DNA of 64,000 nt. Source: an uncultured Kiloniellaceae bacterium (GTDB lineage Bacteria; Pseudomonadota; Alphaproteobacteria; Kiloniellales; Kiloniellaceae). Shown here piece by piece: positions 1 to 8,441 of this stretch (position 1 is the stretch's first letter; every line of letters begins with the position of its first letter). The notes under the pieces are model-generated. The model was not told the DNA's origin and made no database searches. It saw only the letters and a list, made by a program, of their open reading frames with translations. The stretch is taken from assembly GCA_947493695.1 (NCBI GenBank), contig CANLSF010000002.1, positions 930,001-994,000 on the forward strand, in the 5' to 3' direction. The translations under genes and the position numbers were made by a program.

Positions 1-1
1 A

Positions 2-2341
2 ACCATCGCCGAACTCAATGTCCTGCCCGATGTCATCTTCATGCCGCGCACTACGGTCTATGGCTATTATGACCACAACGTTCTGGGGGCGGTTGAGCGT
101 ACCGCGGATCACCTCGCGACGCCCGACGCGCATCAGCCGCGTCAGAAACACTGGAGCATTCGTTGTGCTTCGGTCGTGCTGGCGACTGGTGCAATCGAGC
201 GACCGATTGTCTTTGACGGCAACGACAAGCCCGGCGTGATGCTTGCGGAATCTGCACGCCGTTTCGCCCAGCGCCACGGGGTTGCAGTAGGTAAACAAAT
301 CGTCGTGTTCACCAACAACGACTCAGCCTATCGCGCTGCTCTGGAGTTGCGAAACGCAGGGATTACGATTGCGGCCATAATCGATCCCCGTGACAGCATC
401 TCCAGCGCCCTTAGCAATGCAGTGAAAGCACGCGGAATACGGCTGTTGACCGGTCATGTCGTGGCAGGCACCAAAGGCGGCAAGGCGCTCACGGCAGTCG
501 AGATAGCGCCGATCGATACACTCAGTCGGAAGGTAGACGAGTCCTATGAATGGTTGCCTGCAGATACTCTGGCCGTATCAGGCGGCTGGACTCCAACGAT
601 CCACCTGGCAAGCCAGGCCGGAGACAAACCCATCTTCAACGAAGAGATCGCGTCCTTCGTTCCCGGCAAAGCCTTTCAGGCTTGGCGGGCGGTGGGTGCC
701 TGCAACGGTGATTTCGCGCTGACCGATTGCCTTTCCGAAGGCTCTGCGAAGGGTGCCGCTGCCGCCAACGACGCCGGGTTCGCCTCTTCCGAATCCATGA
801 AAACCCTTGAGGTTTCGGTTCCCGCCCACATCAGTAGCAACGACGCGCCATACCCTCTCTGGGAGATCACCCGTCCGAACGGCCCCAAGGGTAAAAAGTT
901 CGTCGACCTGCAGCACGACGTAACGGCAGAAGATGTGCGCCTGGCGCAACGCGAAGGCTTCGAGTCCGTCGAACATCTGAAACGCTATACCACCTTGGGC
1001 ATGGCCGCCGACCAAGGTAAGACCTCCAACGTGAACGGCCTGGCGCTGATGGCCGCCGCGCTTGAACGCTCGATCCCTGAAGTAGGCACGACACGCTTCC
1101 GCCCGCCCTACACGCCGGTCGCCCTCGGCGCACTGGCAGGCCGGGAAACGGGCTATCACATCAGTCCCGTCCGACGCACGCCCATGCACGACCTGCATGT
1201 CAAAGCCGGCGCAGACATGCTCACCGCAGGTCAGTGGATGCGCCCACAGGTCTATCGGAAAACCGGCGAAGATGTCTTTGACGCCTACGTACGCGAAGCC
1301 AAGGCCGTTCGTGAGAGCGTTGGAATGGTCGATGTCTCCACTCTGGGTAAAATCGACATTCAGGGACCGGACGCGCAGGAATTTCTCAATCGGGTCTACA
1401 GCAACGGCTTTAAAAGCCTTCCCGTGGGCAAGGCCCGCTATGGTCTGATGTTGCGCGAAGATGGCTGCCTCTTCGACGACGGCACGACCTGGCGTCTGGG
1501 CGAAACCCAGTATCTCATGACCACAACGACAGCCAACGCCGCCGGGGTACTGTCGCATCTGGAATTCCTGCTAGCCACTGTATGGCCGGAGATGCGCGTT
1601 CAGGTGACATCGGTCACCGAACAATGGGCTGGTGTAGCGGTTGCCGGACCGAAAAGCCGGGCCTTGTTGCAGACTGTAATCAAGGACCTCGATCTATCCA
1701 ACGAGGGTGTCCCTTTTATGGGCGTGTTTCCCGCCACCCTGGGCGCTATTCCAGTACTGGTCGCGCGCCTCTCCTTTTCCGGCGAGCTGGCTTACGAGGT
1801 CTACGCAGGATCGAACTATGGCGCAGCGCTCTGGGAAAAGCTGACCACGGCGGGAGAAGCCTTCGGCCTCGTGCCGTACGGCACGGAAGCCCTTGGTACA
1901 CTGCGTATCGAGAAAGGGCACGTCGCCGGTCCGGAGTTGGACGGTCGCACCACAGCAAAGGACCTTGGCCTCGGTGGCATGACCTCAAGCAAGAAGCATT
2001 ACATTGGCCGGCCTCTGATGGAGCGTGACGCGCTCAACGAAGACAAGCGTCTCAAGCTGGTCGGTGTCATCTCGCGCAACGGGACACCGCTGCGCGCCGG
2101 ATCCCATCTGGTGGAAGGCAGTTCCGCCGAACACCCAGGTCGGAGCCTCGGGCACGTTTCCTCGACCACCTACAGTCCGGCGATTGATAAATTTATCGCT
2201 CTGGCTCTGCTTGAGGGCGGCGTGGATCCGAACGCAGAGCGCGCCCTGTTCGCGGCAGACCCTCTTCGAGGTGGCCACGACCCGGTTGAGGTTGTTTCCC
2301 CCTGCTTTTTCGACAAGGACGGGAGTCGTATGCATGTCTGA
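2..2341 (+). CDS. soxA: Sarcosine oxidase alpha subunit, 5'-truncated by the window edge
   Basis: Large subunit of heterotetrameric sarcosine oxidase, which oxidatively demethylates sarcosine to glycine and passes the one-carbon unit to tetrahydrofolate. The reading frame is open from base 2, so the N-terminal part is missing; about 779 residues remain. The visible N-terminal part belongs to the FAD/NAD-binding oxidoreductase half (TVYGYYDHN, ATGAIERP, VSGGWTPTIHLASQAG). From about residue 390 it becomes a GCV_T/aminomethyltransferase-like folate domain (RPQVYRKTGEDVFDAYVREA, later RIEKGHVAGPELDGRTT). The stop overlaps the soxG start region, so the two are translationally coupled. Upstream soxB and soxD would be expected outside the window. 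Family assignment is firm. Confidence 0.93.
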   Translation, partial: TIAELNVLPDVIFMPRTTVYGYYDHNVLGAVERTADHLATPDAHQPRQKHWSIRCASVVLATGAIERPIVFDGNDKPGVMLAESARRFAQRHGVAVGKQIVVFTNNDSAYRAALELRNAGITIAAIIDPRDSISSALSNAVKARGIRLLTGHVVAGTKGGKALTAVEIAPIDTLSRKVDESYEWLPADTLAVSGGWTPTIHLASQAGDKPIFNEEIASFVPGKAFQAWRAVGACNGDFALTDCLSEGSAKGAAAANDAGFASSESMKTLEVSVPAHISSNDAPYPLWEITRPNGPKGKKFVDLQHDVTAEDVRLAQREGFESVEHLKRYTTLGMAADQGKTSNVNGLALMAAALERSIPEVGTTRFRPPYTPVALGALAGRETGYHISPVRRTPMHDLHVKAGADMLTAGQWMRPQVYRKTGEDVFDAYVREAKAVRESVGMVDVSTLGKIDIQGPDAQEFLNRVYSNGFKSLPVGKARYGLMLREDGCLFDDGTTWRLGETQYLMTTTTANAAGVLSHLEFLLATVWPEMRVQVTSVTEQWAGVAVAGPKSRALLQTVIKDLDLSNEGVPFMGVFPATLGAIPVLVARLSFSGELAYEVYAGSNYGAALWEKLTTAGEAFGLVPYGTEALGTLRIEKGHVAGPELDGRTTAKDLGLGGMTSSKKHYIGRPLMERDALNEDKRLKLVGVISRNGTPLRAGSHLVEGSSAEHPGRSLGHVSSTTYSPAIDKFIALALLEGGVDPNAERALFAADPLRGGHDPVEVVSPCFFDKDGSRMHV

Positions 2342-2936
2342 TCTCAATTATGCCCTCACCGAAGCTGCCCAACCCGGTGTTTACGGCGCAGCTTCTGCTG
2401 ACGGTCCAGGCGTCACGCTTTCGGAACTCCGTCCGCAAGCCATGCTGCAACTTGGTGCCTGGCCTGACACCAAAGGTGCTTTCGAGGGCATCCTGAACTC
2501 AACCCTCAAAGTCGATGTTCCCTCAGCTACCGGTCAGGCGGCCGTTTCGTCGGAAACGGCCTTGATGGTCATTGGCCCCGGTCGATATCTATTGGTGAGC
2601 GACAATCCTGACGTCGCCCAACGTCTGGCCGAGCAGATCGCTGCGGAAACCGGTGTCGTTACCGATCTCAGCCACGCACGGGCGGGGATCAGAATAAGCG
2701 GACCTGACGCCGCAAACATACTGCTCAAAGGAGTTGCGATTGATCTCGATCTTCGCGCGTTCCCGGTGAAGTCGGTCGCCCAGACCAGCTTTCATCATAT
2801 TGGCGTGACCCTGCATAGAACCGACGAAACAACTTTCGAACTCCTTGTCTTTCGGGGGTTTGCGGTTTCATTCTGGGAAGCCCTGACCGATGCGGCGCTG
2901 GAGTACGGTTATCAGGTCACGAGCGTTCGTCCATAA
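2334..2936 (+). CDS. soxG: Sarcosine oxidase gamma subunit
   Basis: About 200 residues, the usual size of SoxG, the small subunit of the heterotetrameric enzyme with a GCV_T-like fold. The start is the ATG at 2334, inside the end of soxA; the frame stays open further upstream but that part overlaps soxA and is a shadow. Visible family features are an N-terminal LSELRP segment, the central DLSHARAGIRISGPDAA segment and a C-terminal block ending in a GYQVTSVRP tail. It is the last gene of the sox operon; the following genes lie on the other strand. Confidence 0.9.
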   Translation: MSDLNYALTEAAQPGVYGAASADGPGVTLSELRPQAMLQLGAWPDTKGAFEGILNSTLKVDVPSATGQAAVSSETALMVIGPGRYLLVSDNPDVAQRLAEQIAAETGVVTDLSHARAGIRISGPDAANILLKGVAIDLDLRAFPVKSVAQTSFHHIGVTLHRTDETTFELLVFRGFAVSFWEALTDAALEYGYQVTSVRP

Positions 2937-2957
2937 TCACGTTGTTAGGATTGATCA

Positions 2958-3485
2958 CTAGCTCAGAGTTTTCTTTATCTCTAGCAATATCTTGGTGCTG
3001 GCTTTGTAGAGAAGGATCTTGACGTCTCCGTCTAACGGAGAAGACTGGAAGGGCTGAAGGAAAAACCGCAAAGCAAATTCTCTCCAACTCAGAGCCTGCG
3101 TTGCTTTGAAGGTTCGTCGGATCTTATCGGTTTCGATCTGCACCAGACGGGCTGCAACGGTGACCTTTGGTCGCCAGAAGAAAGAGAGAACACCCCAGTC
3201 CGTTGTGACGAAGACGTCGCCGCCGAGTCGATAGTCCGGAACCAGAATGTCCAGAACAAGGTCGCTTTTCCTCGGTTTGTCACGGGTATTTACTGACGGA
3301 AGCGCAAAGAGCTCGATGAGCGCGTCTCGGAGTTCATACGGGACTTTCTCTGAGTCTCGCCAGGTCAGGCCATCAAGAAAGACTCTGGTCTTCGACCGCG
3401 GTGCAACCGATATGGTTCCGAGATAAATACGGGGTCGCTCTCCTCGAAAAAAGTCCGTGAGCGAACCTTCGAGAAGGCCGCTCAA
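2958..3485 (-). CDS. Hypothetical protein, translationally coupled to the membrane protein upstream
   Basis: 175 residues, no family recognised. It appears soluble: no signal peptide and no convincing membrane segment, many Arg/Lys and aromatic residues, and a basic C-terminal tail. The best start is a TTG whose bases overlap the TGA stop of the gene upstream (TTGA), which implies translational coupling; no strong ribosome-binding site is visible. The pair 3482-3856 plus this gene therefore looks like a two-gene operon. GC content seems somewhat lower than in the sox genes. Function unknown. Confidence 0.55.
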   Translation of the reverse strand: MSGLLEGSLTDFFRGERPRIYLGTISVAPRSKTRVFLDGLTWRDSEKVPYELRDALIELFALPSVNTRDKPRKSDLVLDILVPDYRLGGDVFVTTDWGVLSFFWRPKVTVAARLVQIETDKIRRTFKATQALSWREFALRFFLQPFQSSPLDGDVKILLYKASTKILLEIKKTLS

Positions 3486-3856
3486 AAATCTAAGTTCAGG
3501 TCAGCGCCGTCACCCGTGAACAGAAGGGCATCGTCGGTCTCAGACTCCCCCGATGCGGGGGACAGGGTTTGAATGGCCACAACAGCAGCAATACTCAATA
3601 CCGCCAGAGTCACCCCCCAATCTTGTTGAGACAGGATCTCCTGACGCAGCTGCTTAGATCCAAGGTACTGGACCAAAACCCTCACTCCCAAATATAGATT
3701 CAGCATCAAAAGGATAACGGCACCGAGAGCAAACTGGAACTCACCGCCCGGGTTTCGGCGGGCGCGGCATTCGCGGCCAGCATCCCACATGGCTAAGCAA
3801 TAGGTCAGCCCAAGGCCAGGTCCTGTTGCCGGAAGAAAGATGCGCCAGATCGGCAT
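3482..3856 (-). CDS. Small hypothetical membrane protein
   Basis: 124 residues with two hydrophobic stretches: about residues 42-62 (FALGAVILLMLNLYLGVRVLV) and 82-98 (GVTLAVLSIAAVVAIQT). The N-terminal part holds Cys/Arg-rich sequence, and the acidic C-terminus carries a SGESETDDALL segment. It is not recognised as a known family. The start at 3856 is uncertain because its ribosome-binding site is weak; a start closer to the first membrane segment is possible. Its stop overlaps the start of the next gene on the same strand, suggesting co-expression of a membrane and a soluble partner. Confidence 0.5.
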   Translation of the reverse strand: MPIWRIFLPATGPGLGLTYCLAMWDAGRECRARRNPGGEFQFALGAVILLMLNLYLGVRVLVQYLGSKQLRQEILSQQDWGVTLAVLSIAAVVAIQTLSPASGESETDDALLFTGDGADLNLDF

Positions 3857-4102
3857 AGCCGCTACGTCTCGGATAATGCTGACGTCAAACCGATGCTAAA
3901 CAATACACCTTTTTCATGTCCATAAAACATAATCGTGTAAGACTTTTACTCTGCTAAGTGATCTCTCAACACTGGCCGACAAGCGCAAGTCTCCAGAGGT
4001 TACAGCCGTGCCGCAGACTATCTTTCCTGCGAAATAGCGGTCTCATCGCGGAAACCACAATATCTTAAAAGAAACGGATTGCTTGGCAGTTGCCCCTTGC
4101 AC

Positions 4103-4390
4103 TCAATCCTGTTTCGCACGACCGAAACGACGGAACAAATAGACTGCGGCCATGATGAGCCCCATTGAGGTAAGAACAAGCAGCCCTCCCACGATCTGTT
4201 CCACGATGTTGGAAATCAATCCGTCCAGCAACAGCCAGAGCCCGAAGAGAGGGAAAGCAAAGGCAAAACTGGGGCCGGCGCCGATACCCGCCACCAAGGC
4301 TTCGCCATCTGTCAGAAAGAAGAGAATCCCGTATACCATCAGCCACAGCGCGATGGGTGTTAACAGGGCAATTGAAATCCATTCGGGCAT
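4103..4390 (-). CDS. Small inner-membrane protein with three predicted helices
   Basis: 95 residues starting MPEWISIALL. The start was chosen because a GGGAGAGAG ribosome-binding sequence sits just upstream on the minus strand; a longer version to 4435 lacks such a site. Three hydrophobic segments cover most of the protein (ALLTPIALWLMVYGILFFL; FAFAFPLFGLWLLLDGLI; IVGGLLVLTSMGLIMAAVYLF), and the tail is basic (RRFGRAKQD). It stands alone between genes on both strands. No family recognised; a structural role in the membrane is all that can be inferred. Confidence 0.55.
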   Translation of the reverse strand: MPEWISIALLTPIALWLMVYGILFFLTDGEALVAGIGAGPSFAFAFPLFGLWLLLDGLISNIVEQIVGGLLVLTSMGLIMAAVYLFRRFGRAKQD

Positions 4391-4603
4391 GCCGTCTCTC
4401 TCCCGTTTCGCTTCGTCTCGACATGAGGAAAACACCAGCGCGCTTCCGCTCAGCTATTGGTCGTTGATTGCGCAACAAAGGTTCAACAAATCATGAGCCT
4501 CACCATGGAATAGCCGCTAACGTCAGAAGAAGAGTTGCTACTGGTCAGGAGATCGGCACAAAGCCTAGTATGTGGCTCTTCACTTGTACGGGGGGGTGTT
4601 CAC

Positions 4604-5254
4604 ATGACGGCGAGAGAACTTTTTGTCAGCGATCCAGTTGCCTTCATGCGCGACAACATCGTGCGGTGTCAGTTTTTTGACGGTGGATTTAGAATTTCCG
4701 AAAGCCGTCCCGCCGTCCTTACAATCAAGGAAATGAGAGGCAGCCCTAAGATCGTCAACAGGCCTGGCGGCAATGTCTATTATTTGTCAGATCAAGTCGA
4801 CGGCTGCAGCCGCGCCGAAAAAGCCCTGGTCTATTTCGTCGGGTACAAAGACAACGACACAGTCTCGGGCACCCTGAACAAGAATTCGCGCATGGCTTTC
4901 ACCGCCAACATGGACGGCTGCACGCTGGGCGTCGGCTCGCAGGGCGGCGACGGCGCCTGCTACGTAACCCATGCCAATAATAAAGCGGCAGGCAAAGCAG
5001 GCGGCGCAGCGAACCAGGCCGCTGCACAACATGAACAGCTTGCGGAAGTCTATGGAGGCGGTGATTTCTGGTCTATTCGCCCCTCCTCCTACATGGACGC
5101 CATGGGGAGCGTCCATCAGTTCAAAGGCACAAACTTCGGCGTGAATATCGACGACTGGTGGTTCTTCTACACACATCGTTGGATGCAGATGAGCAGCAGC
5201 GGACTTGGCAGCTACATCCATGGCGGATGCGACGAAGCCAACTTCCTGGGTTAG
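4604..5254 (+). CDS. Candidate CNF1/BLF1-type glutamine deamidase-like protein
   Basis: 216 residues. The start is the ATG at 4604, with a G-rich Shine-Dalgarno-like run (4591-4597) just upstream. No signal peptide or membrane helix. The centre holds Cys106 in an MDGC motif and His123 in YVTHANN, 17 residues apart, separated by a Gly/Asp-rich loop (GVGSQGGDGACY). This resembles the LSGC motif and following His of CNF1-family toxin deamidases. The length and the order of segments also recall Burkholderia lethal factor 1 (about 211 residues), as remembered: a hydrophobic strand (VYFVGY), then the Cys motif, a Gly loop and the His. This is inference from motif and layout; no alignment was made. 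It could instead be an unrelated Cys-containing hypothetical. A LysR gene follows 12 bases downstream. Confidence 0.42.
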   Translation: MTARELFVSDPVAFMRDNIVRCQFFDGGFRISESRPAVLTIKEMRGSPKIVNRPGGNVYYLSDQVDGCSRAEKALVYFVGYKDNDTVSGTLNKNSRMAFTANMDGCTLGVGSQGGDGACYVTHANNKAAGKAGGAANQAAAQHEQLAEVYGGGDFWSIRPSSYMDAMGSVHQFKGTNFGVNIDDWWFFYTHRWMQMSSSGLGSYIHGGCDEANFLG

Positions 5255-5266
5255 CAGGACGCATTT

Positions 5267-6241
5267 ATGGAATTTCCGGCAGGATTTGATCTGAAATCAA
5301 TCCGTACGTTCACCTTCGTCGTGGAGTTGGGTGGAATGACTCAGGCCGCCCAGCGCCTGGCGATGACTCAATCCAGCGTTTCCCAAACCATCAGCAATCT
5401 GGAAGAGGCTCTCGGCGCGGACCTCTTCGATCGCACGGTTCGCCCCATTGCCCTTACATCGACAGGTATCACGCTCTACGATCACAGCCGGAATATCCTG
5501 AGTGCTGCCAGCAACACTCTACAGGCGTTGCGGGAGCAGCAGGGGCGCCGTCTGTCCAGTGTGACGCTCGGAATGCCGGAAAGTTTCGCCAACACAGTCG
5601 GACCTTTGCTGACCGAAAGCCTGGATCGTTACGCGAGCAGGTGGCGTATCTGGTCCGGGATCTCGCCCGAGAACCACGACGCCCTGATGAACCACACGGT
5701 TGATATGATCGTGACAACGACAGACGAACTCGATTCGCTCGAGGGCCTGGAAATCCATCCCCTGCTGGAAGAGCCCTTCATTCTTGTTTTCCCGGAAAGC
5801 TACAAAACTCCCGTTACCGGCCTCGAAGCGCTCACTGATTTAAGGTTTATCCGCTATTCGCTGCGGTCTGCTATCGGCCGCCAGGTCGAACAGCAGATTA
5901 ACCGCCTGCGCCTGGATCTGCCGATCACGGCGGAATTTGACACAGCGTCGGGACAGCTCGCCGCCGTAGCCGCGGGTACGGGCTGGAGTGTGACGACCCC
6001 ACTCTGCCTGCTTCAGGAATACAGCAAGGTAGGTGACAAGGTGAGAGTCGAGCCCATCCAGCGCGGTCAGTTTTCGCGCCGTCTGAAACTCATCGCACGG
6101 AAGGGTGCGCTGGGCGATGTCCCCCGGTCCATCGCAGCCGAATCGCGAAATATCCTGCAGAACAATGGACTCGGACTTCTCTTTGACCGCCATCCCTGGA
6201 TAGAGAATCTGATCGTTTGGCCGGACCGGGAGTCGCTGTAG
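5267..6241 (+). CDS. LysR-family transcriptional regulator
   Basis: 324 residues with a typical N-terminal winged helix-turn-helix (IRTFTFVVELGGMTQAAQRL, then SSVSQTISNLEEALGADLFDR, about residues 13-60) and a periplasmic-binding-protein-like effector domain after about residue 95. It begins 12 bases after the stop of the deamidase-like gene, so the two are probably co-transcribed, unusual for LysR genes, which are more often divergent from their target. The effector cannot be guessed. Family certain, target unknown. Confidence 0.88.
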   Translation: MEFPAGFDLKSIRTFTFVVELGGMTQAAQRLAMTQSSVSQTISNLEEALGADLFDRTVRPIALTSTGITLYDHSRNILSAASNTLQALREQQGRRLSSVTLGMPESFANTVGPLLTESLDRYASRWRIWSGISPENHDALMNHTVDMIVTTTDELDSLEGLEIHPLLEEPFILVFPESYKTPVTGLEALTDLRFIRYSLRSAIGRQVEQQINRLRLDLPITAEFDTASGQLAAVAAGTGWSVTTPLCLLQEYSKVGDKVRVEPIQRGQFSRRLKLIARKGALGDVPRSIAAESRNILQNNGLGLLFDRHPWIENLIVWPDRESL

Positions 6242-6523
6242 ATGGCAGGTATCACTCACTTGGCGAGAATCCGCTATTAGGAATTTCATCGCTTGATGGA
6301 CACAAAAGTGGTTAATGATCAGAAATCTTAATCTTGCTTTAACGTGCAAACACCTAAAATATCTGGCAAAACAATGGTTGCATGAGGCTGAATCTCCTAG
6401 GAAATGCCACTTGTTCCCTTTTGGCCCTTCAAGTAGTATCGGCCAATGACGAGGGGGTTGGGCTGCACTTTTCTTGAGTCGATTCGGCTGGTGCTGCCCC
6501 CAAGATATTTGACGGATTACTCA

Positions 6524-7720
6524 ATGGCAGTAAGAGACGCGATTCTCGCGCGCAGAGCCGCTTTCGTATTCAGTGCTTTCGTGATGTTAGGGGGATGTTC
6601 CTTTTCGGAGGATACATTGTGGCCTTCACTTTCACCCGAAGAGTCCGAGGCAAACGCAACGCAGGCAGCTGACGAAGCTGCAGGTGACGCTCAGGCAGCG
6701 GCTGCACAGGCCGGCGAATCGGTGGTCGCCGCCAACAATACGAATTCCGGTGCGCCTCCCATTCTGGGAACAACCGTCTTTGAGGCACCGGGTGTAACGC
6801 CCGGCGAACCAACCGGTACGCATGTCGGTAAAAAGATTCAGGAACTGCGCGGCGATCTTTCGCGGCTGCAGACCCGGGTCACCTCACACAACAATTCACT
6901 GCAAAGCGAACGCTCCCGTGCCCGCGGAAGCGCAGGTGCCTACCACGGCCTTGTGGGCGCCATGAACACACGCCTTCAGGTCGGTACGACCCCTGGCAAT
7001 CCGATCATGGTGAACCAGTGGAATCAGGCCCAGCGCGAACTTGAAAAAGTCGGCGACTCGATTGCAACCTTGAACAGCCTTTCAAGCGAAGCTTCCTCAA
7101 CCTCCGCCCTTGCCGCCTTCATGCTTGAGTCGACCCGCGCAACCTTCGAACTGCGCGGCGCCCTTGAAGAAGACCACAGGCAGCTTGCGATCCTGGAAGA
7201 TGAAGTCAATCAGACCGTGGTCATAATCGATCGCCTGCTGAACGAGCTGACCGATGACGTCGCGCGTTCACAGAACTACTTCTCGGGCGAACGCGCCAAC
7301 CTGACCGCCATGCAGGTCGCGATCGACAATGGTGAGTACATTGGCGGCAGTCTCGCCAGCCGAGCCTTCGGTGTTCCCGCCCCGCCCCCACAGGGTGGTG
7401 CAGCCGGCCTGGTCGGACAGCGGCAACCTCTGGTCATTATCCGCTTTGACCGTCCGGATGTAGCTTACGAGCAAGCCCTCTTCACCGCCGTAAGCCGCGC
7501 GCTTGAGCGGCGCCCGAATTCAGGCTTCGATCTGGTTTCGGTCGCGCCGGGTGTCGGTAACCCTGCACAGGTGGCGCTGGCAACCAACGCCTCGCGCCGC
7601 AATGCAGAGGGTGTTCTACGCTCCCTTACAAACATGGGTCTGGCTGCTGATCGCGTCAGTCTCTCGGCAACCAGCAGCCCGGCTGCAAGGGTTTCCGAAG
7701 TTCACGTTTACGTCCGCTAG
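6524..7720 (+). CDS. Outer-envelope lipoprotein with Ala/Gln-rich linker and degenerate OmpA-like C-terminus
   Basis: 398 residues from the ATG at 6524. The N-terminus is a lipoprotein signal: basic start (MAVRDAILARR), hydrophobic core, lipobox LGGC with the lipidated Cys near residue 25. An Ala/Gln/Glu-rich low-complexity linker follows (about 35-75). A helical, probably coiled-coil middle runs to about residue 265. The C-terminal block has an OmpA/Pal-like rhythm: VIIRF strand, helix, ASRRNAEGVLRSL helix, then closing strands. It may anchor to peptidoglycan, but the usual Asp/Arg ligands are not clear. A strong terminator follows at 7768, so it is monocistronic. Confidence 0.65.
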   Translation: MAVRDAILARRAAFVFSAFVMLGGCSFSEDTLWPSLSPEESEANATQAADEAAGDAQAAAAQAGESVVAANNTNSGAPPILGTTVFEAPGVTPGEPTGTHVGKKIQELRGDLSRLQTRVTSHNNSLQSERSRARGSAGAYHGLVGAMNTRLQVGTTPGNPIMVNQWNQAQRELEKVGDSIATLNSLSSEASSTSALAAFMLESTRATFELRGALEEDHRQLAILEDEVNQTVVIIDRLLNELTDDVARSQNYFSGERANLTAMQVAIDNGEYIGGSLASRAFGVPAPPPQGGAAGLVGQRQPLVIIRFDRPDVAYEQALFTAVSRALERRPNSGFDLVSVAPGVGNPAQVALATNASRRNAEGVLRSLTNMGLAADRVSLSATSSPAARVSEVHVYVR

Positions 7721-7767
7721 GACAACCGGGTCTTCGCGACGATACGCGCACAGGCCGACAATTTAGA

Positions 7768-7822
7768 ACGGCCGCTGGATGACATGGACTTGGGTCCGGT
7801 TACCAGCGGCCGTTTTTCTTTG
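7768..7822 (+). terminator. Rho-independent terminator after the lipoprotein gene
   Basis: Perfect 11-bp inverted repeat (ACGGCCGCTGG at 7768-7778 and its complement at 7803-7813) followed directly by TTTTCTTT. The 24-base loop contains a second short pairing (GGAC with GTCC). It lies 47 bases after the lipoprotein stop. Confidence 0.85.
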
Positions 7823-7975
7823 AACCTGCTGGAACACCAATGCCTTCGGCAAACCTGACGGCTGGCCCCTGAAAGGCTCTGACTTCCGGTGCCTCGAAGT
7901 ATGACGTGGCCTTTTCGACCACAGAAAAGTGTATAGTGGGCACGTAATCACTCGATAAAATTGAGATCGCAGATC

Positions 7976-8392
7976 ATGAGCACTGACTTCGACATCACCG
8001 GTATAGATCATGTCGTTCTGAGGACCTCTGACCTGGCGGCAACACAGAGGTTTTACGAAGAGGTACTGGGCTGCAGCGTTGAACGCGTTCAGTCTGAAAT
8101 CGGCCTCACCCAACTGCGGGCCGGACGTTCTTTAATCGATCTGATTCCCGTCGACGGCGTCTTGGGAAAGATCGGCGGCGCGGCGCCGGGCGCGGAAGGC
8201 CGCAATGTCGACCACATCTGTCTTGCAATCGTCCCCTTCGATGAAGAGAAACTGCGGGCACACCTTGCTGCAAAAGGCATCGAGATAGTGGATGAGGGCC
8301 TGCGCTTCGGCGCCGAAGGACAAGGCCCATCATTCTACATCCAGGATCCGGACGGAAATACGGTGGAGCTGAAGGGCCCAGCAATTTCCTGA
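7976..8392 (+). CDS. VOC (glyoxalase/bleomycin-resistance fold) family protein
   Basis: 138 residues starting MSTDFDITGIDHVVL; the frame extends five codons further to 7961, but the ATG at 7976 gives the normal VOC length. It shows the duplicated beta-alpha-beta-beta-beta arrangement: DHVVLRTSDLAATQRFYEEVLG at the start and DHICLAI plus FYIQDPDGNTVELKG at the end. His (IDHV), His (VDHIC) and Glu (TVELKG) are the expected metal ligands. The substrate is not predictable: glyoxalase, fosfomycin thiol transferase and extradiol dioxygenase relatives share this layout. It stands between two terminator-like structures. Confidence 0.85.
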   Translation: MSTDFDITGIDHVVLRTSDLAATQRFYEEVLGCSVERVQSEIGLTQLRAGRSLIDLIPVDGVLGKIGGAAPGAEGRNVDHICLAIVPFDEEKLRAHLAAKGIEIVDEGLRFGAEGQGPSFYIQDPDGNTVELKGPAIS

Positions 8393-8413
8393 TTACTGCA
8401 CAGGGAATAAGGA

Positions 8414-8433
8414 AGGCACCTTTTCAGGCGCCT
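8414..8433. terminator. Weak intergenic hairpin between convergent genes
   Basis: Seven-base stem (AGGCACC, loop TTTTCA, GGCGCCT, one G-U pair) between the convergent VOC and aminotransferase genes. No T-run follows on either strand, so it is at best a weak bidirectional terminator. Confidence 0.3.
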
Positions 8434-8441
8434 CCCCTCAA

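Noticed and set aside
578-1558. Long open frame on the minus strand opposite soxA
   Set aside because: Shadow of soxA: it has low-complexity, non-family-like sequence and lies wholly within a well-supported gene.
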